Shown: positions 46,453 through 55,568, numbered from the stretch's first letter. The stretch: DNA of 64,000 nucleotides from Thermoanaerobaculia bacterium (GCA_022071945.1 JAJVIN010000023.1:62001-126000), one strand, 5' to 3'. The notes: generated from the sequence alone by a model not told the origin. Program-made: numbers and translations.

Positions 46453-48789
46453 TCAGGACTCGAGAGCCCTGGCGAGCTCCATCGAGATCTCGGCCACCCG
46501 GAACGGTTTCTGAACGAACCCCACGGCGCCCAGGCCGAGGATCCTCTGCACCTCCTCGTCCAGCGCATAACCGGAGGTGATGATGGCCTTCACCGCCGGG
46601 TGAATGGCCCTCATCTCCGAGAGGGTCTGGTAGCCCCCCATCACGGGCATCATGACGTCGAGCAGGACGAGGTCCACGCTCTGCCAGGCCGCGCGAAACA
46701 GGGCCACGGCCTCCGCGCCGTTGGCGGCGCTGACCGTCTCGTAGCCGAGCATCTTCAGGGCGGACTCGAGAAAGGTTCGAAGCACGGGCTCGTCATCCAC
46801 CACGAGGATCCGCCTCGCGCCCCGCGCGGGGACGGACGGTTCCGGATCCTTGGCCGCGGCGGCGTCATCCGTGGAGAGCGGCAAGAAGAGGCGGAAGGTG
46901 GTCCCCGAGTGCTCTCCGGATTCAACCGTGACGGTACCGCCGTGCCCCTTCGCCGTCCCGTAGACCGAGGCGAGACCCAGACCCGTCCCCTTGCCGGGAG
47001 GCTTTGTCGTGAAGAAGGGCTCGAACAGGTGGCTTCTCGCTTCCTCCGAGAGTCCGGTCCCGGTGTCCGTGACGTCGATCCGGAGAAGCGGCGCCTCGGC
47101 AACCTCGTCCTTGATGGCAACGGGGAGCGATTCTCTTTCTTCCACCGCCGTGAGGAATGTCAGAGTGCCGCCGCCGGCCATCGCGTCCCTCGCGTTCAGC
47201 GCCAGGTTCAGGAGGGCATTGTGCAGCTGCGAAGGATCACCCATCACGACGGCCCGCCGGGCCTGAAGGTGCTTCTCGACTGTGATCCTCTTGTCGAGAC
47301 TGTGGCCGAGCAGCTCGATCACGTCGTCGATGACGGCGTGGACATTCACCGGGACCCTCTGATATCGGCCTCGTCTCGCGAAGGCCAGGAGCTGGCTGGT
47401 CAGTCCCGCGCTGCGCTGCGCCGAGCTGACGATGGCCTGGGCGTACGGAACGATGGCCGGGTCGGCCGTCCGGTTCAGGATGATCTCCGCGTTCCCCAGG
47501 ATCGCGAGGAGCATGTTGTTGAAGTCGTGGGCCACGCCGCCGGCCAGCTGGCCGATCGCCTCCATCTTCTCCGACTGGCGAAGCCTCTCTTCCATCAGCT
47601 TTCTCTCGGTGATGTCTCTCGTGACGCCGAGGAGAGCGGTGACCGCCCCTTCGCCGCGCGGACCCCTGAGCGGCACGCTCACCGTCTCGAGCGTTCGCCT
47701 CCGCCCCTTCATGCCGACCATGTCGAAGACGAGGCTGCGTCTCTCGCCCCGGAAGACACCCTCGATCATCTCCAGAAACGCCGGCCGGTCTTCTTCGGCC
47801 ACGAGGGCCACGGCCTTCTGGCCCGAGACCTCCTCGAAAGCGGCCTGGATGATCTCGAGTCCGGCCGGATTCATTTCGAGAACCCTTCCTTCCCGATCCA
47901 GAAGCTTCACGCACTCCGGCTCGTTCTGGATGATGGCCCGCAGCCTCTCTTCGCTCTCCCTCAGAGCCTCCTCGGCAGAGCGGCGGTTCGAGATGTCGTG
48001 AATCTGTGACATGAAGTAAAGGGGAGCTCCGCCGTCATCCCGCACGAGAGTCGAGTTGACGACGCCCCAGACAGTCGTGCCGTCCCGCCTTATGTACCGT
48101 TTCTCCAGCTGGAATCCCTCGATCTCCCCCTCGAGCGTCCGGAGCGTCAGAGAGGCTCCCGCCGCCCGGTCGTCCGGGTGCGTCACGTCGTTGAACGTCA
48201 TCCGCAGAAGCTCGCTTTCCGAGTACCCCACCATCTCCCGAAACGCCGGGTTGGTATGAAGGAACCGGAAGTCGGTCCCGACGAGCGTCATGCCGACCGG
48301 CGAGAGCTCGAAGAGCATCCGGAACCGCTCCTCGCTCTCTCTTAGCTTCTTTTCCGCCTGCTTTCGTTCCGTGATGTCCTGGATGGACGACAGGATCAAC
48401 GAGGAACCGTCTTCCGGGTCCTCCAGAACGCGGGCGCTGATCGACACCCAGTAGGTCGACCCGTCCTTGCGGAGGGACCGGAGCTCCCGGTGCCTCACCA
48501 TCCCGGTCCGCTGGAGCTCGGCGACGAACTGGTCGCGTTCCTGCGGGTTGGCGTACCGCTTCTCGGCAGGCACGGCAATGAAGTCCTCGAGCCTCGCAAA
48601 CCCCGACATCCGGAGAATCTCTGGATTGGCATAGAGGATCTTCCCGTCGAGCGTGGAGAGGCTGACACCGGCATCCAGGCTCTCCATCAGGACCCGGAAA
48701 CGCTCCTCGTCCGGGGCGAGCCCGACTCCCGCCGGTACATCCGAACGGCCTCGGACTGGCTTTCTCTCCTCGTCGCGATCGGCTGCCAT
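46453..48789 (-). CDS. Multi-PAS hybrid histidine kinase with C-terminal receiver, 778 aa
   Basis: I start at ATG 48789, which has GAGGAG upstream; the open frame continuing further is antisense to the NAD synthetase gene. There is no membrane helix. Three PAS domains ('FRVLMESLDAGVSLSTLDG', 'FRMLFELSPVGMTLVG', 'LRAIIQNEPECVKLLDREG') each end in 'DITERK'- or 'DISNRR'-like turns. The kinase core has 'AGGVAHDFNNMLLAILGNA', 'LLNLALNARDAM', 'DTGTGLSEE' and 'GTGLGLASVYG'. The receiver is complete ('ILVVDDEPVLR', 'LVLLDVMMPVMGG', 'ITSGYA', 'GFVQKPF'). It is divergent from nadE and upstream of lrgAB. Confidence 0.92.
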   Translation of the reverse strand: MAADRDEERKPVRGRSDVPAGVGLAPDEERFRVLMESLDAGVSLSTLDGKILYANPEILRMSGFARLEDFIAVPAEKRYANPQERDQFVAELQRTGMVRHRELRSLRKDGSTYWVSISARVLEDPEDGSSLILSSIQDITERKQAEKKLRESEERFRMLFELSPVGMTLVGTDFRFLHTNPAFREMVGYSESELLRMTFNDVTHPDDRAAGASLTLRTLEGEIEGFQLEKRYIRRDGTTVWGVVNSTLVRDDGGAPLYFMSQIHDISNRRSAEEALRESEERLRAIIQNEPECVKLLDREGRVLEMNPAGLEIIQAAFEEVSGQKAVALVAEEDRPAFLEMIEGVFRGERRSLVFDMVGMKGRRRTLETVSVPLRGPRGEGAVTALLGVTRDITERKLMEERLRQSEKMEAIGQLAGGVAHDFNNMLLAILGNAEIILNRTADPAIVPYAQAIVSSAQRSAGLTSQLLAFARRGRYQRVPVNVHAVIDDVIELLGHSLDKRITVEKHLQARRAVVMGDPSQLHNALLNLALNARDAMAGGGTLTFLTAVEERESLPVAIKDEVAEAPLLRIDVTDTGTGLSEEARSHLFEPFFTTKPPGKGTGLGLASVYGTAKGHGGTVTVESGEHSGTTFRLFLPLSTDDAAAAKDPEPSVPARGARRILVVDDEPVLRTFLESALKMLGYETVSAANGAEAVALFRAAWQSVDLVLLDVMMPVMGGYQTLSEMRAIHPAVKAIITSGYALDEEVQRILGLGAVGFVQKPFRVAEISMELARALES

Positions 48790-49005
48790 GCGTCGCTCCT
48801 CGTCCCGCAGCGGGGACTCGCCGGCGTGGGGAATGCTCTCGACCCGCGGGAGCGCGTCGTCAGGGCCCACCCCGCGTGCCCATTCTCCCGCAGATGGCCC
48901 CTCCCGGCGGAACGAGGGGTCCCGAAGCCGGGGAACCTGGCGCCCGGCGCGCGAGCGCGGCAGAACCCGCTGGCCTGGGAGGCCCGGCCGATGTAGTTTT
49001 CGCGG

Positions 49006-51573
49006 GTGCCGATCGCTCCCCTGGTCAGAAAGGGCCCTCTGTCGAAATCGCTCGAAGGGCTGCGAATCGCGATCTGCCAGATCCGCGTCTTTCCCGGACG
49101 GCCCGACCGGAACCTCGAGACGATTCTGAAGGAGCTCGCTCGCGCCGCCGCGACCGGGTGCGAGCTCGCCGTCTTTCCCGAGATGGCCGTTCCCGGATAC
49201 CTGATCGGCGACCTGTGGGAGGAGGAGAGCTTCGTGAGGGACGTCCTCGCCGCCAACGACGAGATACGCGCGGCCACCAGGGACGGCATCGCGGCCGTCT
49301 GGGGCAGCCTCCTCGCCGACCCCGGCAAGAAGAACGAGGATGGCCGGATCCGAAAGTACAACGCGGGTCTCGTCGCGCAGGGCGGGCTCCTCGTCGACAA
49401 CGGCGCGACTTCCGCCGCCGTCAAGACCTTGCTCCCCCGGTACCGGATCTTCGACGACGCCCGCCACTACACATCCACGAGGCAGATCGTCGAGGAGAGC
49501 GGCACCGCGGGCCGGGCCCCGGCCCTCGACCTCTGGACTCTGCTCCGCCCCTTCCCGATCCGCCGGGAGCAGGGCAAGAGCCGCAGGCCGGTGCGCATGG
49601 GCCTCGTTCTGTGCGAGGACATGTGGCATCAGGACTACCCGTTCGATCCCTCGTCGATCCTCGTTGCAAACGGCGCCCAGTTCCTCGTCAACATCTCGGC
49701 GTCGCCCTGGACGTGGCAGAAGAACAGGAAGCGCCACGAGGTGGTCCAGCAGATCGTCACGAGTTGCCGCGTTCCGTTCCTGTACGTCAACGCCACCGGT
49801 GTGCAGAACAACGGGAAGAACCTGATCGTCTTCGACGGGTGCTCCACCGTCTACAACAGCGAGGGAGAGCTCGTCGCCGCCGTGGACTCTCACTCGGACA
49901 CACCGCGGGACCTCGTCCTCACGAAGAAGCTCCCTCCTCTTCCCCTGCCCCCCCAGAACGATTCCGCCGAGCTCTTCGAAGCCCTGAAGACCGCGCTTTC
50001 GGAGTTCCTGGGGACTCTTCCAGAGGAGAGGCGAAAGGCTCTCGTCGGGGTCAGCGGCGGAATCGACTCGGCCGTCGTCGTCGCGCTCCTCGTTCACCTC
50101 CTCGGACCCGGAAAGGTCACGGCCGTCTCGATGCCGTCGAGATTCAACGGACCGACGACGCTCGGCATCACGAATGAACTCGCCGCAAACCTCGGTGTCG
50201 AGCTCGTCACGGTTCCGATCCAGGAGATGGTCGATCAGCTCGCGAGGGCCACGGAAATCTCGCCTTCGGACTTCGCCTACGAGAACGTTCAGGCTCGCGC
50301 CCGGATGCAGATCCTCGCAACCCTCGCGCAGAAGACGGGCGCCCTCTTCACCTGCAACGGGAACAAGGTGGAGCTCGCGTTCGGGTATTCGACCCTGTAC
50401 GGCGATCAGTCCGGCGCGGTGGCTCCGATCGGGGACCTCGTCAAGCGCGAGGTGAGGCAGCTCGCCCTCTATCTGAACGAGCACGTCTTCTCACGCGAGG
50501 TCATCCCGCGCCTCGCCATCGAGATGAAGCCCTCCGCCGAGCTCTCGCGGGAGCAATGCGTCGAGGAGGGAAAGGGAGACCCGTTCGACTACGGCACGGC
50601 TACCTCGCGCGGGTACCACGACGAGATGGTGCGCGCCTTCACCGAGTTCCGCAGAGGCCCCGAGTGGTTTCTCTCCGAGTGGGCGTCCGGCAGCCTCGAG
50701 GACACCCTCATGCTCCCAAAAGGCACTCTGGCGCGCCTCTTTCCCTCACCATCGGACTTCATCTCGGATCTCGAGGACAAGTGGGCGAGATTCGTGGGGT
50801 CCGTCTTCAAGAGGGTCCAGGCACCCCCCATCCCGATCGTGTCGCGGCGGTCGTTCGGATACGACCTGAGGGAGGCGATGCTCTCCCCGCACTTGACCGA
50901 GCGGTACCGGGACCTGAAGAGAGCCCTCCTCGCGCGCCATCGGGCGGTGCGCCGGATCGCGGTCTACGGCGGGAGCTTCAACCCGCCCTCCCGGCACCAC
51001 CAGGAGATCGCCGGGCGTCTTGCCGGGACCTTCGACCTCGTCATCGTGGTTCCCTGCTGGCTCAGGGAAGACAAGGCTTCGGTCTCCGAGGTCTTGCCGG
51101 ACCACAGGCGGAGGATGGCGGAGATCGCGTTCTCGGGACTCGCGAAGGTGCGGATCGACCTCATCGACATGGAGAACCGCGAGTTCACCCCCACGTGGAA
51201 GCTCGACGAGCGGATGAAGGCACGCTTCCCGGATGCCGAGATCTGGCACGTGATCGGCGGAGATCTCGTCGTGGGCGGCAAGGCCGGAAGGTCCGAAATC
51301 CAGGCGGGCTGGCAGGAGGGCGCGAAGATCTGGGAGCGCCTCAACTTCGCCGTTCTCACTCGAGAGGGGTCCGGCATGACGCTCGAGGATCTCCCGCCGA
51401 AGTCCCACCTCATCGACGGCTCGGGTCTCATCGGGTCGGGGACGCTCGTCCGCTCGCGAATCGCGAGCGGCGCGGACGTGGCTTCGCTCCTCGATCCAGC
51501 CGTCCTGGCTTACATCCAGAAGCATGGGCTCTACGGCTGCCACCCCAGCGCGGAAGGAAGCGCCCGGGCCTGA
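49006..51573 (+). CDS. nadE: Glutamine-dependent NAD synthetase fused to a NadD-like adenylyltransferase, 855 aa
   Basis: Three domains are seen. Residues about 18-300 are a nitrilase-type glutaminase with triad E59 ('VFPEMAVPGY'), K140 ('KTLLPRY') and C203 ('VLCEDMW'). Residues about 325-600 are NAD synthetase with S350-GGIDS and 'CNGNKVELAFGYSTLYGDQSG'. Residues about 645-845 are a nucleotidyltransferase: 'AVYGGSFNPPSRHH' (G655 onward), 'WHVIGGDLVVGG' and 'IGSGTLVRSRI' (ISSTxxR-like, near 811-818). The third domain matches nicotinate-mononucleotide adenylyltransferase, so one protein would perform the last two steps of NAD synthesis. The HxGH motif of NadD reads S-R-H-H here. GTG start; no ATG nearby. 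Single gene. Confidence 0.9.
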   Translation: MPIAPLVRKGPLSKSLEGLRIAICQIRVFPGRPDRNLETILKELARAAATGCELAVFPEMAVPGYLIGDLWEEESFVRDVLAANDEIRAATRDGIAAVWGSLLADPGKKNEDGRIRKYNAGLVAQGGLLVDNGATSAAVKTLLPRYRIFDDARHYTSTRQIVEESGTAGRAPALDLWTLLRPFPIRREQGKSRRPVRMGLVLCEDMWHQDYPFDPSSILVANGAQFLVNISASPWTWQKNRKRHEVVQQIVTSCRVPFLYVNATGVQNNGKNLIVFDGCSTVYNSEGELVAAVDSHSDTPRDLVLTKKLPPLPLPPQNDSAELFEALKTALSEFLGTLPEERRKALVGVSGGIDSAVVVALLVHLLGPGKVTAVSMPSRFNGPTTLGITNELAANLGVELVTVPIQEMVDQLARATEISPSDFAYENVQARARMQILATLAQKTGALFTCNGNKVELAFGYSTLYGDQSGAVAPIGDLVKREVRQLALYLNEHVFSREVIPRLAIEMKPSAELSREQCVEEGKGDPFDYGTATSRGYHDEMVRAFTEFRRGPEWFLSEWASGSLEDTLMLPKGTLARLFPSPSDFISDLEDKWARFVGSVFKRVQAPPIPIVSRRSFGYDLREAMLSPHLTERYRDLKRALLARHRAVRRIAVYGGSFNPPSRHHQEIAGRLAGTFDLVIVVPCWLREDKASVSEVLPDHRRRMAEIAFSGLAKVRIDLIDMENREFTPTWKLDERMKARFPDAEIWHVIGGDLVVGGKAGRSEIQAGWQEGAKIWERLNFAVLTREGSGMTLEDLPPKSHLIDGSGLIGSGTLVRSRIASGADVASLLDPAVLAYIQKHGLYGCHPSAEGSARA

Positions 51574-51656
51574 CGGCCCTTTTCTCGCAGACTCCCGCAG
51601 GCACCGGAGGCAGCCCTAACAGGGCGTTAACAAACTTCCGCCACCCTACCAAGCGG

Positions 51657-51686
51657 TGACTGACATCACGGTCGTGACGCCAGTCA
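51657..51686. promoter_or_regulatory. 30-bp imperfect dyad, probable operator of the roadblock/ODP operon
   Basis: Nested inverted repeats share one centre at 51671.5: outer arms TGACTG / CAGTCA and inner arms TCACG / CGTGA. Twelve of fifteen half-site positions are symmetric, with no loop and no T-run, which favours a protein-binding site over a terminator. It sits in the otherwise empty 51574-51884 stretch, just upstream of a possible -35 box. Confidence 0.5.
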
Positions 51687-51688
51687 GG

Positions 51689-51718
51689 TTGTTTTCAGCC
51701 ACGGATTGAATCTAGAAT
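51689..51718 (+). promoter_or_regulatory. Possible sigma-70-like promoter of the roadblock/ODP operon
   Basis: TTGTTT (51689-51694) and TAGAAT (51713-51718) are separated by 18 bp and lie in a locally AT-richer segment 167 bp before the first gene. The -10 matches five of six consensus bases, the -35 only weakly. The 5' leader that follows (51719-51884) has no gene. Confidence 0.35.
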
Positions 51719-51884
51719 TCGCCTTTCGTATCCAGGGTCCGGTGGCAGCCGAGTCGCCCGTCGCTCTTCCAAATATTCCCAAAGGCGAAAAGCCTCCGGG
51801 GCTGCCGCACACCCTTCCAAGTCGCCGAGAGCGGGGCGCGTCGCCGCTCCGAGAAGAGACCAACACCCGGAGCAGGAGCAGAGC

Positions 51885-52253
51885 ATGTCGAGAATCGACG
51901 ACCTCAACCATTCCCTTTCGGAACTCAAGGCGAGCTCGGGTGACATCGAGGCCTGCGCCGTCGTGGCCGAGGACGGCCTGATGATGGCGTCCTCGCTTCC
52001 CCAGGGGGTCGAGGAAGCCCGCGTCGCGGCGATGGCCGCGGCCATGCTGACGATGAGCACCCGCACGATGCGCGAGCTCAAGCGCGGAAACCTCAAGCAG
52101 CTCTTCCTCAGTGGCGACGACGGCTACGTCGTCATCATGCAGGCCGGACCTCACGCAGTCCTGATCGCTCTGGCCCGCAAGGAAGCCAAGCTCGGCCTCC
52201 TGTTCTTCGACATGGCCCGCTCCTCCGAGACGATCGCGAAGGTCCTTTCCTGA
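51885..52253 (+). CDS. Roadblock/LC7-domain protein (MglB-like), 122 aa
   Basis: A single roadblock domain: 'MSRIDDLNHSLSELKASSGDIEA' style N-terminal helix, strand 'CAVVAEDGLMMASSL', helix 'EARVAAMAAAMLTMSTRTMREL', strands 'LKQLFLSGDDGYVVIMQAG' and 'AVLIALARKEAKLGLLFFDM'. In bacteria such proteins form dimers that act on MglA-like GTPases controlling polarity and motility. No GTPase gene is in the window. First gene of the seven-gene operon; 10 bp before the ODP gene. Confidence 0.88.
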   Translation: MSRIDDLNHSLSELKASSGDIEACAVVAEDGLMMASSLPQGVEEARVAAMAAAMLTMSTRTMRELKRGNLKQLFLSGDDGYVVIMQAGPHAVLIALARKEAKLGLLFFDMARSSETIAKVLS

Positions 52254-52263
52254 GGAACTCTCG

Positions 52264-53010
52264 ATGCTCACCCTTTTCGACGCCAACGGACACAAGAAAG
52301 TCTGCTTTCACGATCTGACCTCCGGACACATGTTCCAGGCCAACCAGCACGTCGTGGTTCACGCCAACGAGGCGCTCGTCCTGGATCCCGGCGGGCACAA
52401 GGTCCACACGAAGCTCTTCGCCGAGATTTCGGCGGTCGTCTCGATGTCCCAGGTGAAGCACCTGTTCTTCTCGCACCAGGATCCGGACATCATCGCCGCC
52501 GCCAACGCCTGGCTCATGATGACGGACGCGAAGGGCTATCTCTCCTCGCTCTGGATGCGCTTCATCACCCACTTTGGCATCGACGAGCTCGTCGTCTCGC
52601 GGCTCGTGGCCATCCCGGACGAGGGAGGAACCATCACCGTCGGCGGTCAGCCCCTCGAGCTCATCCCCGCCCACTTCCTCCACTCTCCCGGTAACTTCCA
52701 CGTTTACGATCCCGTCAGCAAGATCCTCTATACCGGGGACCTCGGGGCGTCTCTCGGACCGGACACCATTCAGGTGACGGACTTCGATGCACACATTCCG
52801 CACATGGAGGGTTTCCACAGGCGCTACATGGCTGGAAACCGGGCGCTGAGGGCCTGGGCGGAGAGGGCCAGGAAGCTCGACATCGAGACCATCGCTCCCC
52901 AGCACGGAGCCATGATGGCGGGTAAGCCCCTGGTGGAGCGGTTCATCTCCTGGGCCGAGAACCTCTCTTGCGGCACGGACATCCTGTTCGCCCCGGGGGT
53001 TCCTTCCTGA
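52264..53010 (+). CDS. Di-iron metallo-beta-lactamase-fold protein, ODP oxygen-sensor type
   Basis: 248 aa, MBL fold only. Metal ligands fit flavodiiron spacing: H71-x-D73-x-D75 ('SHQDPD'), H140 ('FLHSPGNF'), D159 ('TGDLGAS', 18 residues after H140) and H214 ('APQHGAMM'). The His that usually follows the DH pair is Ile76, as in ODP-type proteins that bind oxygen or iron for signalling. There is no flavodoxin domain, so reduction of oxygen as in true flavodiiron enzymes is less likely. Placement between a roadblock protein and a histidine kinase supports a sensory role. A hydrolase role cannot be excluded. Confidence 0.78.
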   Translation: MLTLFDANGHKKVCFHDLTSGHMFQANQHVVVHANEALVLDPGGHKVHTKLFAEISAVVSMSQVKHLFFSHQDPDIIAAANAWLMMTDAKGYLSSLWMRFITHFGIDELVVSRLVAIPDEGGTITVGGQPLELIPAHFLHSPGNFHVYDPVSKILYTGDLGASLGPDTIQVTDFDAHIPHMEGFHRRYMAGNRALRAWAERARKLDIETIAPQHGAMMAGKPLVERFISWAENLSCGTDILFAPGVPS

Positions 53011-53135
53011 CCAACGACGGGCACGACCGGCCGCGCGCGGCATTCCAGAAGGGTGAAGCGGACGCCCGGTCTGCCCAGTCTGCCGGGCCGGAGCTCGAAC
53101 CCGTGGCTCGAGCTCCGGCGGGCGGACAGCAGCCC

Positions 53136-54635
53136 ATGGAAAAGCTGTCCTTCGCCTATCGGGCCTTCCTGACGTCTCCCCTGGCCGTCTGTTTCACGGA
53201 CCGGCAGGGCACGATCCTGGACGCCAACCGCGGCTTTCTCGACCTCTACGGATACGGGCTCGACGAGGTCCTCGGGAAGAATCCGAGAATTCTGAAGTCC
53301 GGGAGGCAGCGGCGAGAGGCGTACACGGAGCTCTGGAGGGCGATCTGTTCGCCCGGCCAGGGTTTCTGGAACGGCGAAGTCATCAACAGGCGAAAGGACG
53401 GGAGCGAAGTGACCGTCCACCTGACGGTGAGCGCGGTGAGGGACGCCGCCGGCCGTCATGTCGGCTTCTCGGCAAGCGCGCTCGACATCACGAAGCGAAA
53501 AGCCATGGAGGAGGAGCTCGCCGAAAAGAACCGGGAGCTCGTGTCTCTCAACCGCCTCAAGAGCGAGCTGATGGCCATCACCTCGCACGATCTCAGGTCC
53601 CCGCTGCACGCCCTGACGCTGCGGGCCGAACAGCTGCGCGAAGCCCTCCCCAGGGCAGGCGCGGGTCACGCCCAGGCCGCGGAAGCCCTCGCGAAGATCG
53701 CGGCGTCGACCCGGCAGCTCTCCGAGCTCGTCCAGAGCCTCCTGGACCTCGAACGGATGGGCTCGCAGGCCATGACGCTCTCTCTCAGACGCGTCTTTCT
53801 CGACGCCGTCATCGCCTCATCGATCGAGACCCTCAGACCGGCCTTTGACGCGAAGGGTGTCGGGCTCCGCTTCGAGGCCGAGTCGCGGCGGGAACGGGTG
53901 GTGCTCGACGTCATCAAGATGGAGCAGGTCTTCGGGAACATCCTGGGGAATGCCCTGAGGTTCTCTCCGCCGGGAACGGACGTCACCGTCCACCTCGGCG
54001 ATGGAACCGATGGAGGCAAGAGGATCGTCGTTTCCGATCAGGGTCCGGGCGTGCCGCCCGAGGACCTTGTGCGGATCTTCGACCGCTACTACCAGGTCCA
54101 GAAGCGCAACGGTCTCGCCGAGCGCGCGTTCGGGGGCGCCGGCCTCGGTCTCGCCATCGCCCGCAGTGTCGTCGAGAGCCACGAGGGACGGATCTTTGCC
54201 GAGAACATCCCCGGTGGCGGCGCGCGATTCGTCATCGAGCTGCCCCGCAGGACGGCCACCACGACGGGCCGCGATCTCGCCGTCATCATCGTGGACCCGG
54301 CGGGTGTCCTGGCCAGCGAGCTGGCTCCGCCCCTGGAGAAGAAGGACGCAGAGATCTTCACCGTGAAGAGTGCCTGGGAGCTCCGCCGCGTGTACGAATA
54401 CGAGCGCCCGGAGCTCCTCTTCTTCGATGCCGGAACCGTGGATGGCGAAGCGGCAGCCTTCATCCGGCAGATCAGGAGCGAACCGGTTTGTCCGACCCTC
54501 GTGATCGCGGTCGAGGAGGAGGCGGGCCAGGCCATCCAGACCCTTGGCGCGACGGCCCTTCTCACCCTCCCCGTCCTCGAGACGGAGATCTTCGAGATCC
54601 TGCTTTCCGCGGCTCGTTCTCACGGTGAGAGATGA
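53136..54635 (+). CDS. PAS histidine kinase with a degenerate C-terminal receiver
   Basis: 499 aa from ATG 53136; no strong ribosome-binding site is visible and an earlier GTG (about 53103) is possible, as the frame is open back to the ODP stop. PAS ('FLTSPLAVCFTDRQGTILDA', 'DITKRK') is followed by HisKA ('AITSHDLRSPLHALTL') and HATPase ('NILGNALRFSP', 'DQGPGVPPED', 'GGAGLGLAIARSV'). The last 125 residues fold like a receiver but have lost key residues: 'VIIVDPAG' for the acidic pair, 'LLFFDAG' keeping the Asp, 'VIAVEEE' for the Thr, and no Lys. It ends in ATGA overlap with the next gene. The degenerate receiver is probably a docking domain. Confidence 0.88.
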   Translation: MEKLSFAYRAFLTSPLAVCFTDRQGTILDANRGFLDLYGYGLDEVLGKNPRILKSGRQRREAYTELWRAICSPGQGFWNGEVINRRKDGSEVTVHLTVSAVRDAAGRHVGFSASALDITKRKAMEEELAEKNRELVSLNRLKSELMAITSHDLRSPLHALTLRAEQLREALPRAGAGHAQAAEALAKIAASTRQLSELVQSLLDLERMGSQAMTLSLRRVFLDAVIASSIETLRPAFDAKGVGLRFEAESRRERVVLDVIKMEQVFGNILGNALRFSPPGTDVTVHLGDGTDGGKRIVVSDQGPGVPPEDLVRIFDRYYQVQKRNGLAERAFGGAGLGLAIARSVVESHEGRIFAENIPGGGARFVIELPRRTATTTGRDLAVIIVDPAGVLASELAPPLEKKDAEIFTVKSAWELRRVYEYERPELLFFDAGTVDGEAAAFIRQIRSEPVCPTLVIAVEEEAGQAIQTLGATALLTLPVLETEIFEILLSAARSHGER

Positions 54636-55546
54636 CGGGATACCGGATACTCGTCGCCGAGGACGACCCGATCGCCCGCTCTTCACTGGCCGACTACCTC
54701 GTCCTGAGCGGCTATGAGGTGAGTGTCGCCGCGGACGGCCGCGAAGCTGTCGAAAAGGCCCGGCGCCTGCGCCCGGACGCCATCCTTCTGGACGTTCAGA
54801 TGCCGGGCTCGGATGGACTGGAGGTCCTGCGGATCCTCCGGGACGACCCGGACCTCATGGACACCCCGATTCTCCTCGTCACGAGCCTCGCTCGGACAAA
54901 CGTGAAGGTTCGCGCCCTGGACCTGGGCGCCGACGACTACATCGTCAAGCCCTTCGACAAGGTCGAGCTCGTCGCGAGGGTGAGGCGGGCCCTCAGGAGA
55001 AGCGCGCGGTACCGGGAGCTCTCTGGCAAGCTCGAGGGGAATCTCGCGGACGTCGCGCTGCCCGAGCTGTTGCAAACGCTGGAGCTGGGAAAGAAGACCG
55101 CCCGGGTCTCTTTCGTGGGTCCTGGGGCGGAGCTTTTCCTGGAACGCGGTTTCCTGCGGGCCGCCACCTGGGCCGGCAGCCCCGCCGAAGAGGCCCTGTG
55201 CCGCCTTCTTCTCGTGAACACGGGTTCGTTCCGGGTGACGTTCGAGGATCCGTCCCCTCTGGGCGAGAGCCCGGCCGGGCTTCCCGTGCAGGAGGCCCTG
55301 CTCGAGGCAGCCCGCGCGCTCGACGAGCTCCGGCGCGTCATTCCGGGCTCGCCCTCGTGGGAGAGCCTCTTCGAGATCGCCGGAGGGGAAGATGCCCTTG
55401 CCGGCCTGCGGCTACCCGGCCAGAACGGCCCGCTCTCCCTCGGCGCGCTTGCGACCCGTTTCGACGGAAGCCTCCCCGAGGCCGTCCGGTCACTGGCCGC
55501 TGCCATCCAGAGCGGCGCGGTCCGCGCCATCCCTACCCAAGATTGA
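54632..55546 (+). CDS. Receiver-PATAN (DUF4388) response regulator, 304 aa
   Basis: A complete receiver at residues 1-125 ('RILVAEDDPIARSSL', 'AILLDVQMPGSDG', 'LVTSLAR', 'DYIVKPFD') is joined to a PATAN/DUF4388 domain starting 'GNLADVALPELLQTLELGKKT' with 'AELFLERGFLRAATW' and 'LCRLLLVNTGSFRV'. PATAN domains are found with response regulators controlling twitching and gliding in cyanobacteria, myxobacteria and acidobacteria. Translationally coupled to the kinase (ATGA), so likely its direct phosphorylation target. Confidence 0.9.
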   Translation: MTGYRILVAEDDPIARSSLADYLVLSGYEVSVAADGREAVEKARRLRPDAILLDVQMPGSDGLEVLRILRDDPDLMDTPILLVTSLARTNVKVRALDLGADDYIVKPFDKVELVARVRRALRRSARYRELSGKLEGNLADVALPELLQTLELGKKTARVSFVGPGAELFLERGFLRAATWAGSPAEEALCRLLLVNTGSFRVTFEDPSPLGESPAGLPVQEALLEAARALDELRRVIPGSPSWESLFEIAGGEDALAGLRLPGQNGPLSLGALATRFDGSLPEAVRSLAAAIQSGAVRAIPTQD

Positions 55547-55568
55547 CCGGAAAGGAAGCCATTCAGAG

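Noticed and set aside
46453-50484. 1343-codon minus-strand open frame suggesting a giant kinase
   Set aside because: The part beyond 48789 is antisense to the nadE coding sequence and has shadow-type composition; the ATG at 48789 has a ribosome-binding site and starts just before the first PAS domain.
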